Shown here: positions 53,165 to 61,886 of the stretch, in pieces
Position numbering within the stretch: the stretch's first letter is position 1
Layout of the letters: every line of letters begins with the position of its first letter
Assembly (NCBI GenBank): GCA_006503475.1
Contig: RSEH01000067.1
Coordinates: 62,001 to 126,000, forward strand
DNA: 64,000 nt
DNA from: Stentor roeselii
Lineage: Eukaryota; Ciliophora; Heterotrichea; Heterotrichida; Stentoridae
Reading direction: 5' to 3'
Program-made: the position numbers and the translations under genes
Notes under the pieces: generated by a model
The model's input: only the letters and a program-made list of their open reading frames with translations
Databases searched by the model: none
What the model was told of the DNA's origin: nothing

Positions 53165-54325
53165 ATGGAACAGGTCTTTGCGTGTGGGTCTGGAGAATGT
53201 GAACAACTTGGAATACCTGACTTGTTTCAAGCTAAGTTACCGAGAGCACTTGAACTTCCTGAAGAGATATGTATGATTGCTTGTGGAAGTATGCATACTT
53301 TGGCATTGTCTAATGAAGGAAAAGTTTACTCTTGGGGGTGTAATGATGATGGCGCTCTTGGCAGGTCAGGTGAAGAAAACCGTCCTTGCATTGTAACTGG
53401 TGTCCATAGTGTTAACAAACTAGCAGCAGGTGACTCTCACTCTGTAGCTATTTCTGAAAAGTTAAAATTGGTTTACTCATGGGGAACTTACCGCAATTCA
53501 GAAGGCAAAATGGCTATAGGCAACAAGTTTCCTGTTGAAATCAAACAATTCCTGAAGTCAAAACGAATCATGGATGTGGCATCAGGAGGAAACCACTCAC
53601 TAGTTCTAGTCGACAACAAGATCTACGCCTGGGGCGATTCCGAATTTGGCCAGATAGGGCGAATGCCAAGATCGCGTAAGAGTGTAGCAGCATCTCTAAC
53701 AGTCGAGAGCATGGCAGCGAAGTCAGTGACAAACATTTACACTGGCCGTAACCACTCATTTTACAAAGCTTACGGCAAGATCTACGGCTGGGGTCTTAAC
53801 AACTACGGCCAACTCGGTGACGGTTCGACGAAGTCGACTTTTTCGCCTCACGAGATAGAAACTTTGAGTGAATACGAAATAATCGACATTCAAGGCGGAG
53901 AAAATCATTCAATCGCTTTAACTGACTCAGGCCTTCTTCTTGCTTGGGGAAGAAATGATGACTTTCAACTTGGTTTAAACTGCAGCCAGGATTATCTTGT
54001 TCCTCAAATTGTTCAGTTTAATGGAAAGATTCAAGAAATCTCTGTCGGATCGCATTTTAATTTTTTGGTCACTGAGACCAAAAGGGTTTTCAGCTGGGGA
54101 TATGGGGATTGCTTTGTTTTGATGAATGGAAAAGAAAAAAACTTAAGCATGCCTACACTTGTTGCTTGGAGTGTCATTAAACCAGTGGATTTTATTAGGG
54201 CGGGGTCGCAGCATGTTGTTTTTTTGAGAAATCCTGGAAAGTTGGATATACCTAATCCTAATATTACTCAGCTTAAAACTAGGCAGAAGGCTTTAACCAG
54301 TCCAAAGAAGAAAAGAAATAATTAA
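53165..54325 (+). CDS. RCC1: RCC1 beta-propeller (probable Ran GEF)
   Basis: The 386-residue protein is made of about seven RCC1 repeats (each with WG...N.. GQLG and a later G..H....). The blade VYSWGTYRNSEGKMAIG (about residues 102-118) matches the RCC1 SFRDNNGVIG region that inserts toward Ran, which favours true RCC1 over other RCC1-repeat proteins. The protein is slightly shorter than the animal one, and its C-terminus is lysine-rich, as nuclear RCC1 often is. Ran-GEF activity on chromatin is inferred. It converges on the CFAP36-like gene with 19 nt between stops. Confidence 0.8.
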   Translation: MEQVFACGSGECEQLGIPDLFQAKLPRALELPEEICMIACGSMHTLALSNEGKVYSWGCNDDGALGRSGEENRPCIVTGVHSVNKLAAGDSHSVAISEKLKLVYSWGTYRNSEGKMAIGNKFPVEIKQFLKSKRIMDVASGGNHSLVLVDNKIYAWGDSEFGQIGRMPRSRKSVAASLTVESMAAKSVTNIYTGRNHSFYKAYGKIYGWGLNNYGQLGDGSTKSTFSPHEIETLSEYEIIDIQGGENHSIALTDSGLLLAWGRNDDFQLGLNCSQDYLVPQIVQFNGKIQEISVGSHFNFLVTETKRVFSWGYGDCFVLMNGKEKNLSMPTLVAWSVIKPVDFIRAGSQHVVFLRNPGKLDIPNPNITQLKTRQKALTSPKKKRNN

Positions 54326-54344
54326 GAGATAATATATATTCAGT

Positions 54345-55490
54345 CTATTTCGATAAATAAGATTGAAACATCGACTCAAGGTGCAAAAGTTTCTGATTAG
54401 GTGTCTTGGCATTAATAAAAACATCAGCAGTATTGCATCCTTCACTATTTCGACTCTCATTAAATTCCTTCCCACAATCCAAATCCTTCTGCTTCCCCTG
54501 ACTTTCCGGCGAATAATCCCCAGGTGTTAACGACTCATCACTCTGAGAAAAATTTAAAATCGACAATCTTTTCTCAATCCTATTCTCATAAAATTCTTTA
54601 TTTTGTTCTTGCAACTGAATTTTTTCAAGCAGTTTATTTTTTTCCTCCAAAACTTTCTTCTTCTCTTCCTCAAGTTGCATTCTTTCCAAGTGTATCCGAA
54701 GTTCTTCTTCCTTCAAACTGAGTCTTTTAGCTTCTAAACTTTCTTCAATCCCTGAGGTGAATTCACTGGTTTTTACTATTGGCTGAGACGATCCTTCCTC
54801 AACAATAACTTCCTGAAGTGAAGACTTGCCATCAGTAATTTCATCTTTACCTTTTCTCATTAATTTGCTCTGAACAGCTTGGTTCACTTTAATTTTGAGG
54901 TCAATTAACCCGTTTTCACTGGCAGCAGAGCTTTTCGAGCCGACATAGACACATCTGACGTTCCATTCTTTCTTCTGCTCGTCCTTTTCCCTCTTAATCT
55001 GCTTCAAATACCCTTTAAAAGCCTCTCTACTCAAGTTAATAGCGAAGCCAGTCTCACTAAGAGTCAATCCTCTCGCTTTTCTCTCTTCTCTCAATCTTTT
55101 AGGACTCTGGACTTTAGGCTTTTCACTTTCAAGTTCCAAGTTTCTCTTCACCATCAGCTTCTTGAATGATAAAAAATTGTCGCAAGCGAAGATTTGATGA
55201 AAAACTTTTCGATCTTCTGGAGTCGATCGGCCGATTTCGCAAACTCTTAGAAGTTGCTCTTGGGTCACTCCTAAAGTCACTCGAAGGTCTTCTAAGAGTT
55301 TGTCTATCATTTCTTTGAACTTCTGAGTAAGGATTACGTTGTGGATTTCTGAGTAAATTAACTGGTTTTCCTCTGATGGCGAAAATTTTGAACAGTGATG
55401 GTCGATGAAGGAAAGAATTGGAGAACGCCAGCCTGGACTTTGGAGGAATTTTAAAAGGTAATCGTATAGCCAGTCAATTTTTTCGCTCAT
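54345..55490 (-). CDS. CFAP36: CFAP36-like protein (BART domain, cilium)
   Basis: The 381-residue protein has a BART-like domain at about residues 5-120: YLLKFLQSPGWRSPILSFIDHHC, SPSEENQLIYSEIHN, FKEMIDKLLEDLRVTLGV, and FHQIFACDNFLSFKKLMVKRNLELE. These match CFAP36/BARTL1, which binds ARL3-GTP in cilia. The rest is coiled coil (about 262-310) and polar. A ciliary trafficking role is inferred from the family. Confidence 0.78.
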   Translation of the reverse strand: MSEKIDWLYDYLLKFLQSPGWRSPILSFIDHHCSKFSPSEENQLIYSEIHNVILTQKFKEMIDKLLEDLRVTLGVTQEQLLRVCEIGRSTPEDRKVFHQIFACDNFLSFKKLMVKRNLELESEKPKVQSPKRLREERKARGLTLSETGFAINLSREAFKGYLKQIKREKDEQKKEWNVRCVYVGSKSSAASENGLIDLKIKVNQAVQSKLMRKGKDEITDGKSSLQEVIVEEGSSQPIVKTSEFTSGIEESLEAKRLSLKEEELRIHLERMQLEEEKKKVLEEKNKLLEKIQLQEQNKEFYENRIEKRLSILNFSQSDESLTPGDYSPESQGKQKDLDCGKEFNESRNSEGCNTADVFINAKTPNQKLLHLESMFQSYLSK

Positions 55491-55914
55491 TTTGGATTAT
55501 AAGTTTAGGGTCTTTTAATTTTGGCATTTTCTTGATGTTTTAAGAATGAATAAACCGGTATTTAGTTTTAGGGGTTGAGATGATGGACAAGTGGTTAGAT
55601 TTGATTTTAAGAGAGTTATGAAACTTCATTTGGAATTTTTTTTATTGGATATTGATTTTGATGGTTTGGAGTTTAGATCGGGTTAGATTTTTTTGTGGAT
55701 TTCAAAGAAAGGATTATCATCTAGTAAATGCTAACACAGTCAAATGATTATAATGAAAAACTTAATCTAACCAACCTCTAACTTTAACCACTCCATTATA
55801 AAAACCCCAAAAAAACAAATTCATTAAACCCGTTTCAAGAATCCCAACTCTTCCTCAGAATTTCCAACTCCACAAAATCCAACCCACTTAAATTCCAAAA
55901 AAAACAACATAAAA
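55491..55914. other. Intergenic, no gene seen
   Basis: About 420 nt; the first 200 are G/T-rich on the plus strand (upstream of CFAP36-like), the last 130 are C/A-rich (3' flank of the CXC gene). No ORF found. Confidence 0.5.
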
Positions 55915-56439
55915 TTAATGCCTCTCCCGATCAACATTTTTACAATGTTTACACCTACAGTTAACTCCACAAGTCCTTCCATTCTGAAAGCACTCACAGT
56001 ACCTTTTCAAGCAATTCGACTTATTGCAATGACAAATTTTATAATTCGCCGAAATATCAACCCGAAAAGCAGCAGGATTTTTAGTCTTAGTCTTCAAAAC
56101 GACTTCTTCCCTTTCTTCTTTAAACTCTTCATTATTATGGCATCCTTTGCATTCACAGTCTTCAGAGCAAACATTTCCACTAGCGAAGCAATCACAATAA
56201 AGCTTCAAACATTTCGTCCTTCGACATCCACACTTGACAGGTTTTATTTCATCAGCCTTCCGAGTCTCAGCTTCCGCGACAACTGAAAAACCTTGAAAAG
56301 TTGTTGGGAAGTTTTGCAGGTAAAGAAAGGTGAAAGGTGAAATCGGTGTCAAAGCAGTCATAGTTGAAAGAGGCGACATTGCCGAGTATTGCGACTGAGG
56401 CGATGAGTCCACATCTTGTATGCGAAACGTGGGTTTCAT
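55915..56439 (-). CDS. CXC (tesmin/TSO1/LIN54-type) DNA-binding protein
   Basis: The 174-residue protein contains two CXC repeats: CGCRRTKCLKLYCDCF...CSEDCECKGC (about residues 73-107) and CHCNKSNCLKRYCECF...CGVNCRCKHC (about 137-170), with a conserved-type linker (RNPAAF-like KNPAAFRV). This CRC domain binds CHR-type promoter sites in LIN54 and related cell-cycle regulators. A nuclear role is inferred. I start at the ATG at 56437-56439; a longer reading from a TTG at 56484 has no support. Confidence 0.9.
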   Translation of the reverse strand: MKPTFRIQDVDSSPQSQYSAMSPLSTMTALTPISPFTFLYLQNFPTTFQGFSVVAEAETRKADEIKPVKCGCRRTKCLKLYCDCFASGNVCSEDCECKGCHNNEEFKEEREEVVLKTKTKNPAAFRVDISANYKICHCNKSNCLKRYCECFQNGRTCGVNCRCKHCKNVDRERH

Positions 56440-56535
56440 TAGGATTATTAAATGTAAATGCGGAGTTAATAACAAAATTTTCAAGGCACCGAGAAAGTAG
56501 GTGCCAGAGGATTATATATATTTAGTATTTACAAT

Positions 56536-57753
56536 CTAATCTGCACCTTTTTCAATGTTGTACCTTTTAAACGGCTCCAGGGACCCATCTCCAATATCGT
56601 ATTTCCAGATCATCATCTGTCCCCAGACCATGACTTTATTTTCCTCTTCAAGGTAGCTCCAAGAGTTCATCAAAAAATAATCCTGACAAGAACATTGCAC
56701 AAACTTCGAGATACTCTGAGCTTTGTCAATAGTAATCACGACACCATTGCTTAAAATCACGATTTCATGTTCAGGAGTAAAAAAACAGGCATGTCCTCTT
56801 AAACTAGGCAACTTCACATCAAGTACCTGCCAAGCCATGTCATTAAGTACTTCAATCGCTGCCCAGTGAGTGACTTCTCTAATCCCTCCGATGACGTAAA
56901 GTTTTCCTTGCATTGAAACAGCTGCAGGGAAACTTCTGGCGTTATTAAGAGGAGTGACTTCTTCCCATGTCGAGTTGTTTTCAAGTCTTTCAACTTCCCT
57001 TCTTTCGACCCCCCCGATGATGTAGACGGTTCCCTTGTGAAAGACCATTGCGTGGTTTCTTCTGCTGTAAAGCAAATCGCCGATGCGCTGCCAGCCGCCG
57101 TTTGAATGGTAGACGAAACTTTTGGTATCTGAACCTGTCGCTATTATTTGGTTGTCGGGCAATACGCATGCACCTGTTAGTCCCAGTTCAGAAATATTGA
57201 TTTTGTCGTCTGAATCGTTTAATATGTCGAATAAGAACAGGTCGGATTTGTTTAAGGTCACTAGGGTCACTGGCTGCTCGAAGTAAACTTCTTCTCTTAA
57301 TGAGTCGAAGGTTCCGCGCGTTCTTGGCTTTAGTTTTGGACTTTTTAGGTTTTCGTTGAAACTTAAAGTGTTTAATACGCTTGAGATGTTCGCCTCGTCC
57401 ATGTTTGTTAGTTGAACTTGGATTTTCCAGCTTTGCGCTGTGATGTCGTCTAAAAATGAGGAGTTGTCCTCCCGTTCCTCACTAAAGGTGTTCTCCAGCA
57501 AAGCTTCTAAAGTTTCATCAATAGTTCGAAAGTCATGATGCAAAGGCCTAATCATCCTTTCCGATATATCATCACTAGAGCTCTCATCAAAGAACGACCT
57601 AGCCTGAGGTATTCGAATAAGTCTGGCCATTTCCGTTGCATCCAAAGAAGCAGCTAAAGCATTAATAACAACCAAGTCCTCCGTGCTTGTATTTCCCTGG
57701 CTATCTGAGTTTTCAATCCTTTCAGCAGTTCTCTGCAGCAGGGTGTTATTCAT
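56536..57753 (-). CDS. Kelch-repeat protein
   Basis: The 405-residue protein has an unrecognised N-terminal 130 residues, then about five kelch blades. Examples are MVFHKGTVYIIGGVERREVERL (about 245-265) and AVSMQGKLYVIGGIREVTHW (about 290-310), with VIGG/IIGG double glycines and a Trp after each. No BTB or F-box is seen. Kelch propellers bind other proteins; the partner is unknown. It starts 13 nt downstream of the stop of the same-strand FHA gene. Confidence 0.85.
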   Translation of the reverse strand: MNNTLLQRTAERIENSDSQGNTSTEDLVVINALAASLDATEMARLIRIPQARSFFDESSSDDISERMIRPLHHDFRTIDETLEALLENTFSEEREDNSSFLDDITAQSWKIQVQLTNMDEANISSVLNTLSFNENLKSPKLKPRTRGTFDSLREEVYFEQPVTLVTLNKSDLFLFDILNDSDDKINISELGLTGACVLPDNQIIATGSDTKSFVYHSNGGWQRIGDLLYSRRNHAMVFHKGTVYIIGGVERREVERLENNSTWEEVTPLNNARSFPAAVSMQGKLYVIGGIREVTHWAAIEVLNDMAWQVLDVKLPSLRGHACFFTPEHEIVILSNGVVITIDKAQSISKFVQCSCQDYFLMNSWSYLEEENKVMVWGQMMIWKYDIGDGSLEPFKRYNIEKGAD

Positions 57754-57766
57754 TATTTAATACACT

Positions 57767-58648
57767 TTAAATAGTCTCAACACTCAAAGAGCACTTGAAT
57801 AAAGTCTCTCCAGCCTTAAAAACCATTTCATCATCTAATTCTGTGAACTGTTCAGCAAAGAGCCAAGTCCCGTTCGTGCTTGATTTTTTTCCGTCGCCGT
57901 CCTGCACGAGCCAGTTTTCATCAAAATAAAGAAAACAGTGATACCGAGATAAACTACTATCTTCAAACCTGATGTCACAATCACTCATTCTTCCTATTCG
58001 AATCGGTGAGTCTTCAGGTGAAAAAGTGCTAAAAATAGATTACTTTTTGTAGTCTGTTCGAGGACCTTGGATGAAGCGAAGGGTTATGAAAGAGTTGTCA
58101 AGATGGATGATCATGTGAGAGTCGCCAAAGGAAATTATGCTCATGTTCTGCAACTTGAAGGAACTGTCGAGACGGATGAAGGTTCCTAGTCCTTCGCCCA
58201 TGTCCTTTAAGAAATATCGATGTTTTTCTTTTTATTGATTACCTTTGTGGTACTTTATTAGGAAGTGTCGCTTACCTGTGCCGTTTTCGTCTTCAGGCAG
58301 AAGAATATCGTTGATTATGTTTGAACCTAAGGCTTTTGTGTTACCTGCGTACACGCAGTTGTCTTTTGACTTTCGCTTTGAATTCACCAGGCCTGATGGG
58401 TGGATTGTAAACTTCTCTCCTAGAGTCATTTGAGATGTTTCTATCACGGATAAGGTCAATATCGGCATCTCTTCTGTTTTTCGGTTTGAATTCGAGGTTT
58501 TTGCCAAGGTCATTACTGTCTCGTTTGATTGAGGACTTTTGAACTCGGAGATCTCGTTTGATGGTATTTCTGAGGTTAGACAGCACTGGCTAGTGATTAC
58601 GCAAATTTTTCTTAGACCGAACATTTGGGTTATTTGAAGATTTTTCAT
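57767..58648 (-). CDS. Tandem FHA-like protein (three exons)
   Basis: CDS is complement(join(57767..58028,58044..58227,58243..58648)), 283 residues. Two 15-nt introns carry the stops that split the frame. After splicing, an FHA-like unit lies at about 100-190 (ending GEGLGTFIRLDSSFKLQ), and a canonical FHA at about 203-275 has IRIGRMSDCDIRFEDSSLSRYHC and STNGTWLF with the Gly-Arg, Ser-Arg-Tyr-His and Asn-Gly signature. The order and GLGTFIR motif match the gene at 22754, so they are paralogues. Phosphothreonine recognition in signalling is inferred. I start at ATG 58646-58648; a TTG at 58660 is not needed. Confidence 0.85.
58029..58043 (-). other. 15-nt intron 2 in tandem-FHA gene
   Basis: On the minus strand, GTAATCTATTTTTAG: GT...AG and a TAA at the junction. 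Position 10 is T; the nearest A is at position 8, the only such exception among the nine. Confidence 0.85.
58228..58242 (-). other. 15-nt intron 1 in tandem-FHA gene
   Basis: On the minus strand, GTAATCAATAAAAAG: GT...AG, A at position 10, with an in-frame TAA. Removal gives a continuous frame through YHKEKHRYFLKD. Confidence 0.8.
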
Positions 58649-59037
58649 AAATGGACTCAAAAGTGGAAAAATTAACCTTTTTTGGGGTAGTAACTAGTTG
58701 GAATTAATTAAAGAAGATAAATTTTCTATATTATTGAAATTTATTGATTTGGGAATGATTTTAAAATCTTAGTTTGGAAAATATTTCGGAGTTTTTTTCA
58801 GTTTAATGATTAATATAAACTATACTTTTTGATTTGATTAAATTTGAAAATAAGGAAATTTTTGACATTTTTCTGAAGTTTTTCTCAATTTCAGTAATAT
58901 TTTAGTTTCCATGAATATAATAAAATATGTTAAATTTTTCATTTTTGACCTTGAAAAAAAAGTATTGGCAACATATCAAAATAATGGGAAATCTTTAATA
59001 ATCATTCTAAAATACTATTATCAAACTTATCTATACT
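58649..59037. other. AT-rich intergenic stretch, no gene seen
   Basis: About 390 nt with no open frame, tRNA or repeat recognised. Confidence 0.5.
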
Positions 59038-59373
59038 CTAAGAGTCGCTTAAGTTGATTTGGACTTTTTCACCGGAAAGCGACTTACAAAGTCTTTTCCT
59101 GGAATGAGCTAAAAACGTCGCTTTGTGTCTGAAATTGTCTCCACAGAGGTCGCACGAATAAGGCTTCTGATTTGTGTGGATGTAGGAATGCTCTATCAGA
59201 TTTTGCATTACTCTAAATGGTTTTTGACAAACAGGGCAATAAACTTGCTTTGTTCGTAGATGGAAAACTTGGACGTGACGTTTTAGATTGAACTTTGAAC
59301 TGTACTCTCTATTACACTGAGGATACATACAGCAGTATATTTGAAAGCAGGCAGCTTCAATTTCCGAAGACAT
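59038..59373 (-). CDS. Small C2H2 zinc-finger protein
   Basis: The 111-residue protein has three C2H2-type fingers at about residues 13-95: CMYPQCNREY...KRHVQVFH, CPVCQKPF...EHSYIH, and CDLCGDNF...AHSRKRLC. In the third the last ligand is Cys rather than His. The linker TNQKPY is of the usual TGEKP type. Probable nuclear DNA-binding protein. It has a TATAAATG start. Confidence 0.82.
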   Translation of the reverse strand: MSSEIEAACFQIYCCMYPQCNREYSSKFNLKRHVQVFHLRTKQVYCPVCQKPFRVMQNLIEHSYIHTNQKPYSCDLCGDNFRHKATFLAHSRKRLCKSLSGEKVQINLSDS

Positions 59374-59559
59374 TTATATTGTATAGCAAAATCTAGAATT
59401 AAAATATGGATTTTACCAGATTTTTAACACAAGTAATAATAATTTAAATTCTACAATATCAGAGATCTTAACAAAAAGGAAACCTTTTAAAAAAACCCTT
59501 AAACCATCTCAACACCCTAAAATTTAAATAACAACAAAGACTCTAAATCCAATCCACAA

Positions 59560-59656
59560 AAATTCCATCAAATCCCCTAAAATCCTTATCTTTTCATTTA
59601 AAAAATTCCATCAAATCCCCTAAAATCCATATCTTTTGATTTAAAAATTCCATATT
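59560..59656. repeat. Direct repeat, 43-nt unit, about 2.3 copies
   Basis: AATTCCATCAAATCCCCTAA begins at 59561 and 59604, and a partial AATTCCAT at 59646. Copies share the following AATCC(T/A)TATCTTTT. It lies upstream of the gene at 59748. Confidence 0.85.
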
Positions 59657-59747
59657 TACTCTATCACTGACTTTTATGATCAAATCTCAACTGTATCTTA
59701 ACCCAGTTCTAAAAGATACGAAATTTCCATAATTCCAACGGACAATA

Positions 59748-60140
59748 ATGAACTTATCTCCTCCAAATCCAGATTCTCTACAAACCTCAAGTTCCGACTC
59801 TCCTTTCGAAGCAAGTCCCGAAGTGCATCAATCCAGAAGATCACGTTTAAGTGAACCAGACCTATCAATAATAAAGCGTTCAATGTCAGTGAGGCGTAAA
59901 AAGACTTTACTCTGCACAGAAAGCAGTAATTTTCAAGTACTTTCAAAGTTTCAGCTTCCTCCGAAGAAATACGGAGCAGCATGTCCTACAGAGTACCAGA
60001 AGTTCATGTTGAAAAGTTTGAAAATCAGTACTTTTGACAGTCACGAAGTGCGATACGCTTACCCTGATGCGATCTCTGTTCTATCCCCTGCTGAACCCAA
60101 GGTAAAAAGAGGTCGTTCTCTGATGTGTTCAATATTTTAA
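59748..60140 (+). CDS. Small hypothetical protein ending in a CaaX-like motif
   Basis: The 130-residue protein is Ser/Arg/Pro-rich at the N-terminus (LSPPNPDSLQTSSSDSPFE) with basic RRSRLSEPD and RRKKT segments. It ends in CSIF, which fits a CaaX prenylation motif (Phe at the last position is accepted by some geranylgeranyl transferases). A membrane-linked protein is thus possible. No family is recognised. It converges on the CDPK gene with 16 nt between stops. Confidence 0.6.
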   Translation: MNLSPPNPDSLQTSSSDSPFEASPEVHQSRRSRLSEPDLSIIKRSMSVRRKKTLLCTESSNFQVLSKFQLPPKKYGAACPTEYQKFMLKSLKISTFDSHEVRYAYPDAISVLSPAEPKVKRGRSLMCSIF

Positions 60141-60156
60141 TCATTAATCATTAAGA

Positions 60157-61644
60157 CTAGATCTCCAACTTATTCACTAACAAGCTTTCAAACTCATGAA
60201 TATCGATGATGCCATCGCCATTAACATCTGCTTCTTGCATGAGTTCCTGTACAATATCATCAGGAATCATACCGCCCGCACTAAGCCATTCAACAAGTTC
60301 ATGTTTTTCAATAGCGTTAGACCCGTCCTTGTCAAAATAACAAAAAGCCTTTCTCAAGTTCTCTTTATTCAAAAGTGTGTCATGGTCCACAGCAGCTCTT
60401 AAAAATTCAGTAAATTCAATCTCGCCGTTTCCGTCATTATCAACCAAACTCAGCATTTTCGCAGCTTTTTCTTCAGCCTGGTCTCGACTCATTTCTAAAG
60501 AGAATTGTTTTACCAGCTCTTCATAAGAAATGACTCCATTTTTATCAACGTCAATTGCGAAGAAGATCTGTTCGAACTTTTTGTATGAACTTGATTTGGA
60601 GATCTGAGAAATGATGAAAGTTGTGAAAACTTCTTTTAATTTGCTTGATGATGAATTGGTCTGCATTCGCTTTAAAGTGCATGAAATCAAACGCTTGTCG
60701 ACTGCGTCATCACAAAGGCTTAGCCAGGGATGTGAAAGAGCTTCTTGAGCTGAAGGTCTTGAACGTGGGTTTTTATTGAGAAGTTTTGATAAAAAGTCTT
60801 TGCAGGTAGGTGAGACTGAATCGAAATAAGGACTTGGAAAAGTGAGTTTTTCTGTTTTTATTGCTTTTTCTGTCTCTTCATCTGAAGTGGAAGGAAATGG
60901 CAGTTGTCCAGAGACCATCAGATACAAAACGACTCCACAACTCCACAAGTCACATTTTTCATTATAAACCCCTGAAAAGACTTCAGGAGCCATATAGTCA
61001 GTAGTTCCAGAGACACCTTTTAAAGTCTTGTCATATTTGATAATCGCGATGTTGAAGTCAATGATTTTAATACTCAAGTCTTTAAAAGACGCTTTATTGG
61101 TAATCAAGATATTTTCAGGTTTTATATCCCGATGAACGACCATCTTTCCATGCAAGTAATTCACACCAATCAGCAGGTACTTCATCACTTTCGCGGCGTA
61201 TTTTTCTGAAACTTTTCCACATCGATCGATTTTATCAAAGATATCTCCGCCTTCACAGAACTCCATAACAATGTAATAATGATCCGAGTCCTCAAAGTAC
61301 TCAAAAACCTTTAAAATGTTTGGATGATCGAGACTCTTCAAGATCTCAACCTCATCGAAGACTGCCCTGGACTTAATCTCTTCTGCTGATATTTGAGTCT
61401 TGTCGAAAACCTTTATCGCTCTTTGGTCACCTGTTCTTTTATGCTTCCCGATGAAAACTTCTGCGAAGGCTCCACTGCCGATTGGATTTTCATCTAAGGA
61501 GTAAACACTTTCAAAGGATTCTTTGTTTTCTTGGACAAAATAACCCGCGTTGAACTGAATGTCGTGCTTTGTGTTTAGTTTCGAGTCGCGGTTGGAGCAT
61601 CTTGCAGGAAGTGCAAGTTTCGGCTTTGAACAAAGTCCACCCAT
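60157..61644 (-). CDS. Calcium-dependent protein kinase (CDPK)
   Basis: The 495-residue protein starts MGGLCSKP, a dual-acylation signal. The kinase domain (about 46-305) has GSGAFAEVF (P-loop), AIKVF (Lys), HRDIKPENILI (catalytic loop), and GTTDYMAPE. The DFG triad is instead DFN (in IKIIDFNIAII), which is unusual. A junction domain and four EF hands follow: DVDKNGVISYEE, DNDGNGEIEFTE, DKDGSNAIEKHE and DVNGDGIIDIHE (about 370-490). CDPKs are calcium-regulated Ser/Thr kinases of plants, ciliates and apicomplexans. The EF-3 loop has Asn at position 6, a mild change. Membrane anchoring is inferred from the N-terminus. Confidence 0.93.
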   Translation of the reverse strand: MGGLCSKPKLALPARCSNRDSKLNTKHDIQFNAGYFVQENKESFESVYSLDENPIGSGAFAEVFIGKHKRTGDQRAIKVFDKTQISAEEIKSRAVFDEVEILKSLDHPNILKVFEYFEDSDHYYIVMEFCEGGDIFDKIDRCGKVSEKYAAKVMKYLLIGVNYLHGKMVVHRDIKPENILITNKASFKDLSIKIIDFNIAIIKYDKTLKGVSGTTDYMAPEVFSGVYNEKCDLWSCGVVLYLMVSGQLPFPSTSDEETEKAIKTEKLTFPSPYFDSVSPTCKDFLSKLLNKNPRSRPSAQEALSHPWLSLCDDAVDKRLISCTLKRMQTNSSSSKLKEVFTTFIISQISKSSSYKKFEQIFFAIDVDKNGVISYEELVKQFSLEMSRDQAEEKAAKMLSLVDNDGNGEIEFTEFLRAAVDHDTLLNKENLRKAFCYFDKDGSNAIEKHELVEWLSAGGMIPDDIVQELMQEADVNGDGIIDIHEFESLLVNKLEI

Positions 61645-61886
61645 TTAAATTTATACTTGATGCTTCGGCCAGCATTGTTGGGTAGAATTGAAAATTTAAA
61701 GAAGATGAGAAGATATTGGATGAAGGATGATTGGTTTTGTTTAGTTTTTTTGAATATCTTGGGATTTGGAGAATGGACTTTTAATTTTATGAAGATGAGA
61801 AGATCTTGGGTGAATTTTGAATTTTAGTTTTTATTTGGAGGAATCTTAGAATTTAAACTATTAATGATTTTATATTCCTAATTAAT

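Noticed and set aside
58232-58660. Separate small gene upstream of the FHA fragment at 57767-57988
   Set aside because: Two 15-nt introns join these pieces into one tandem-FHA protein that matches the order in the gene at 22754.
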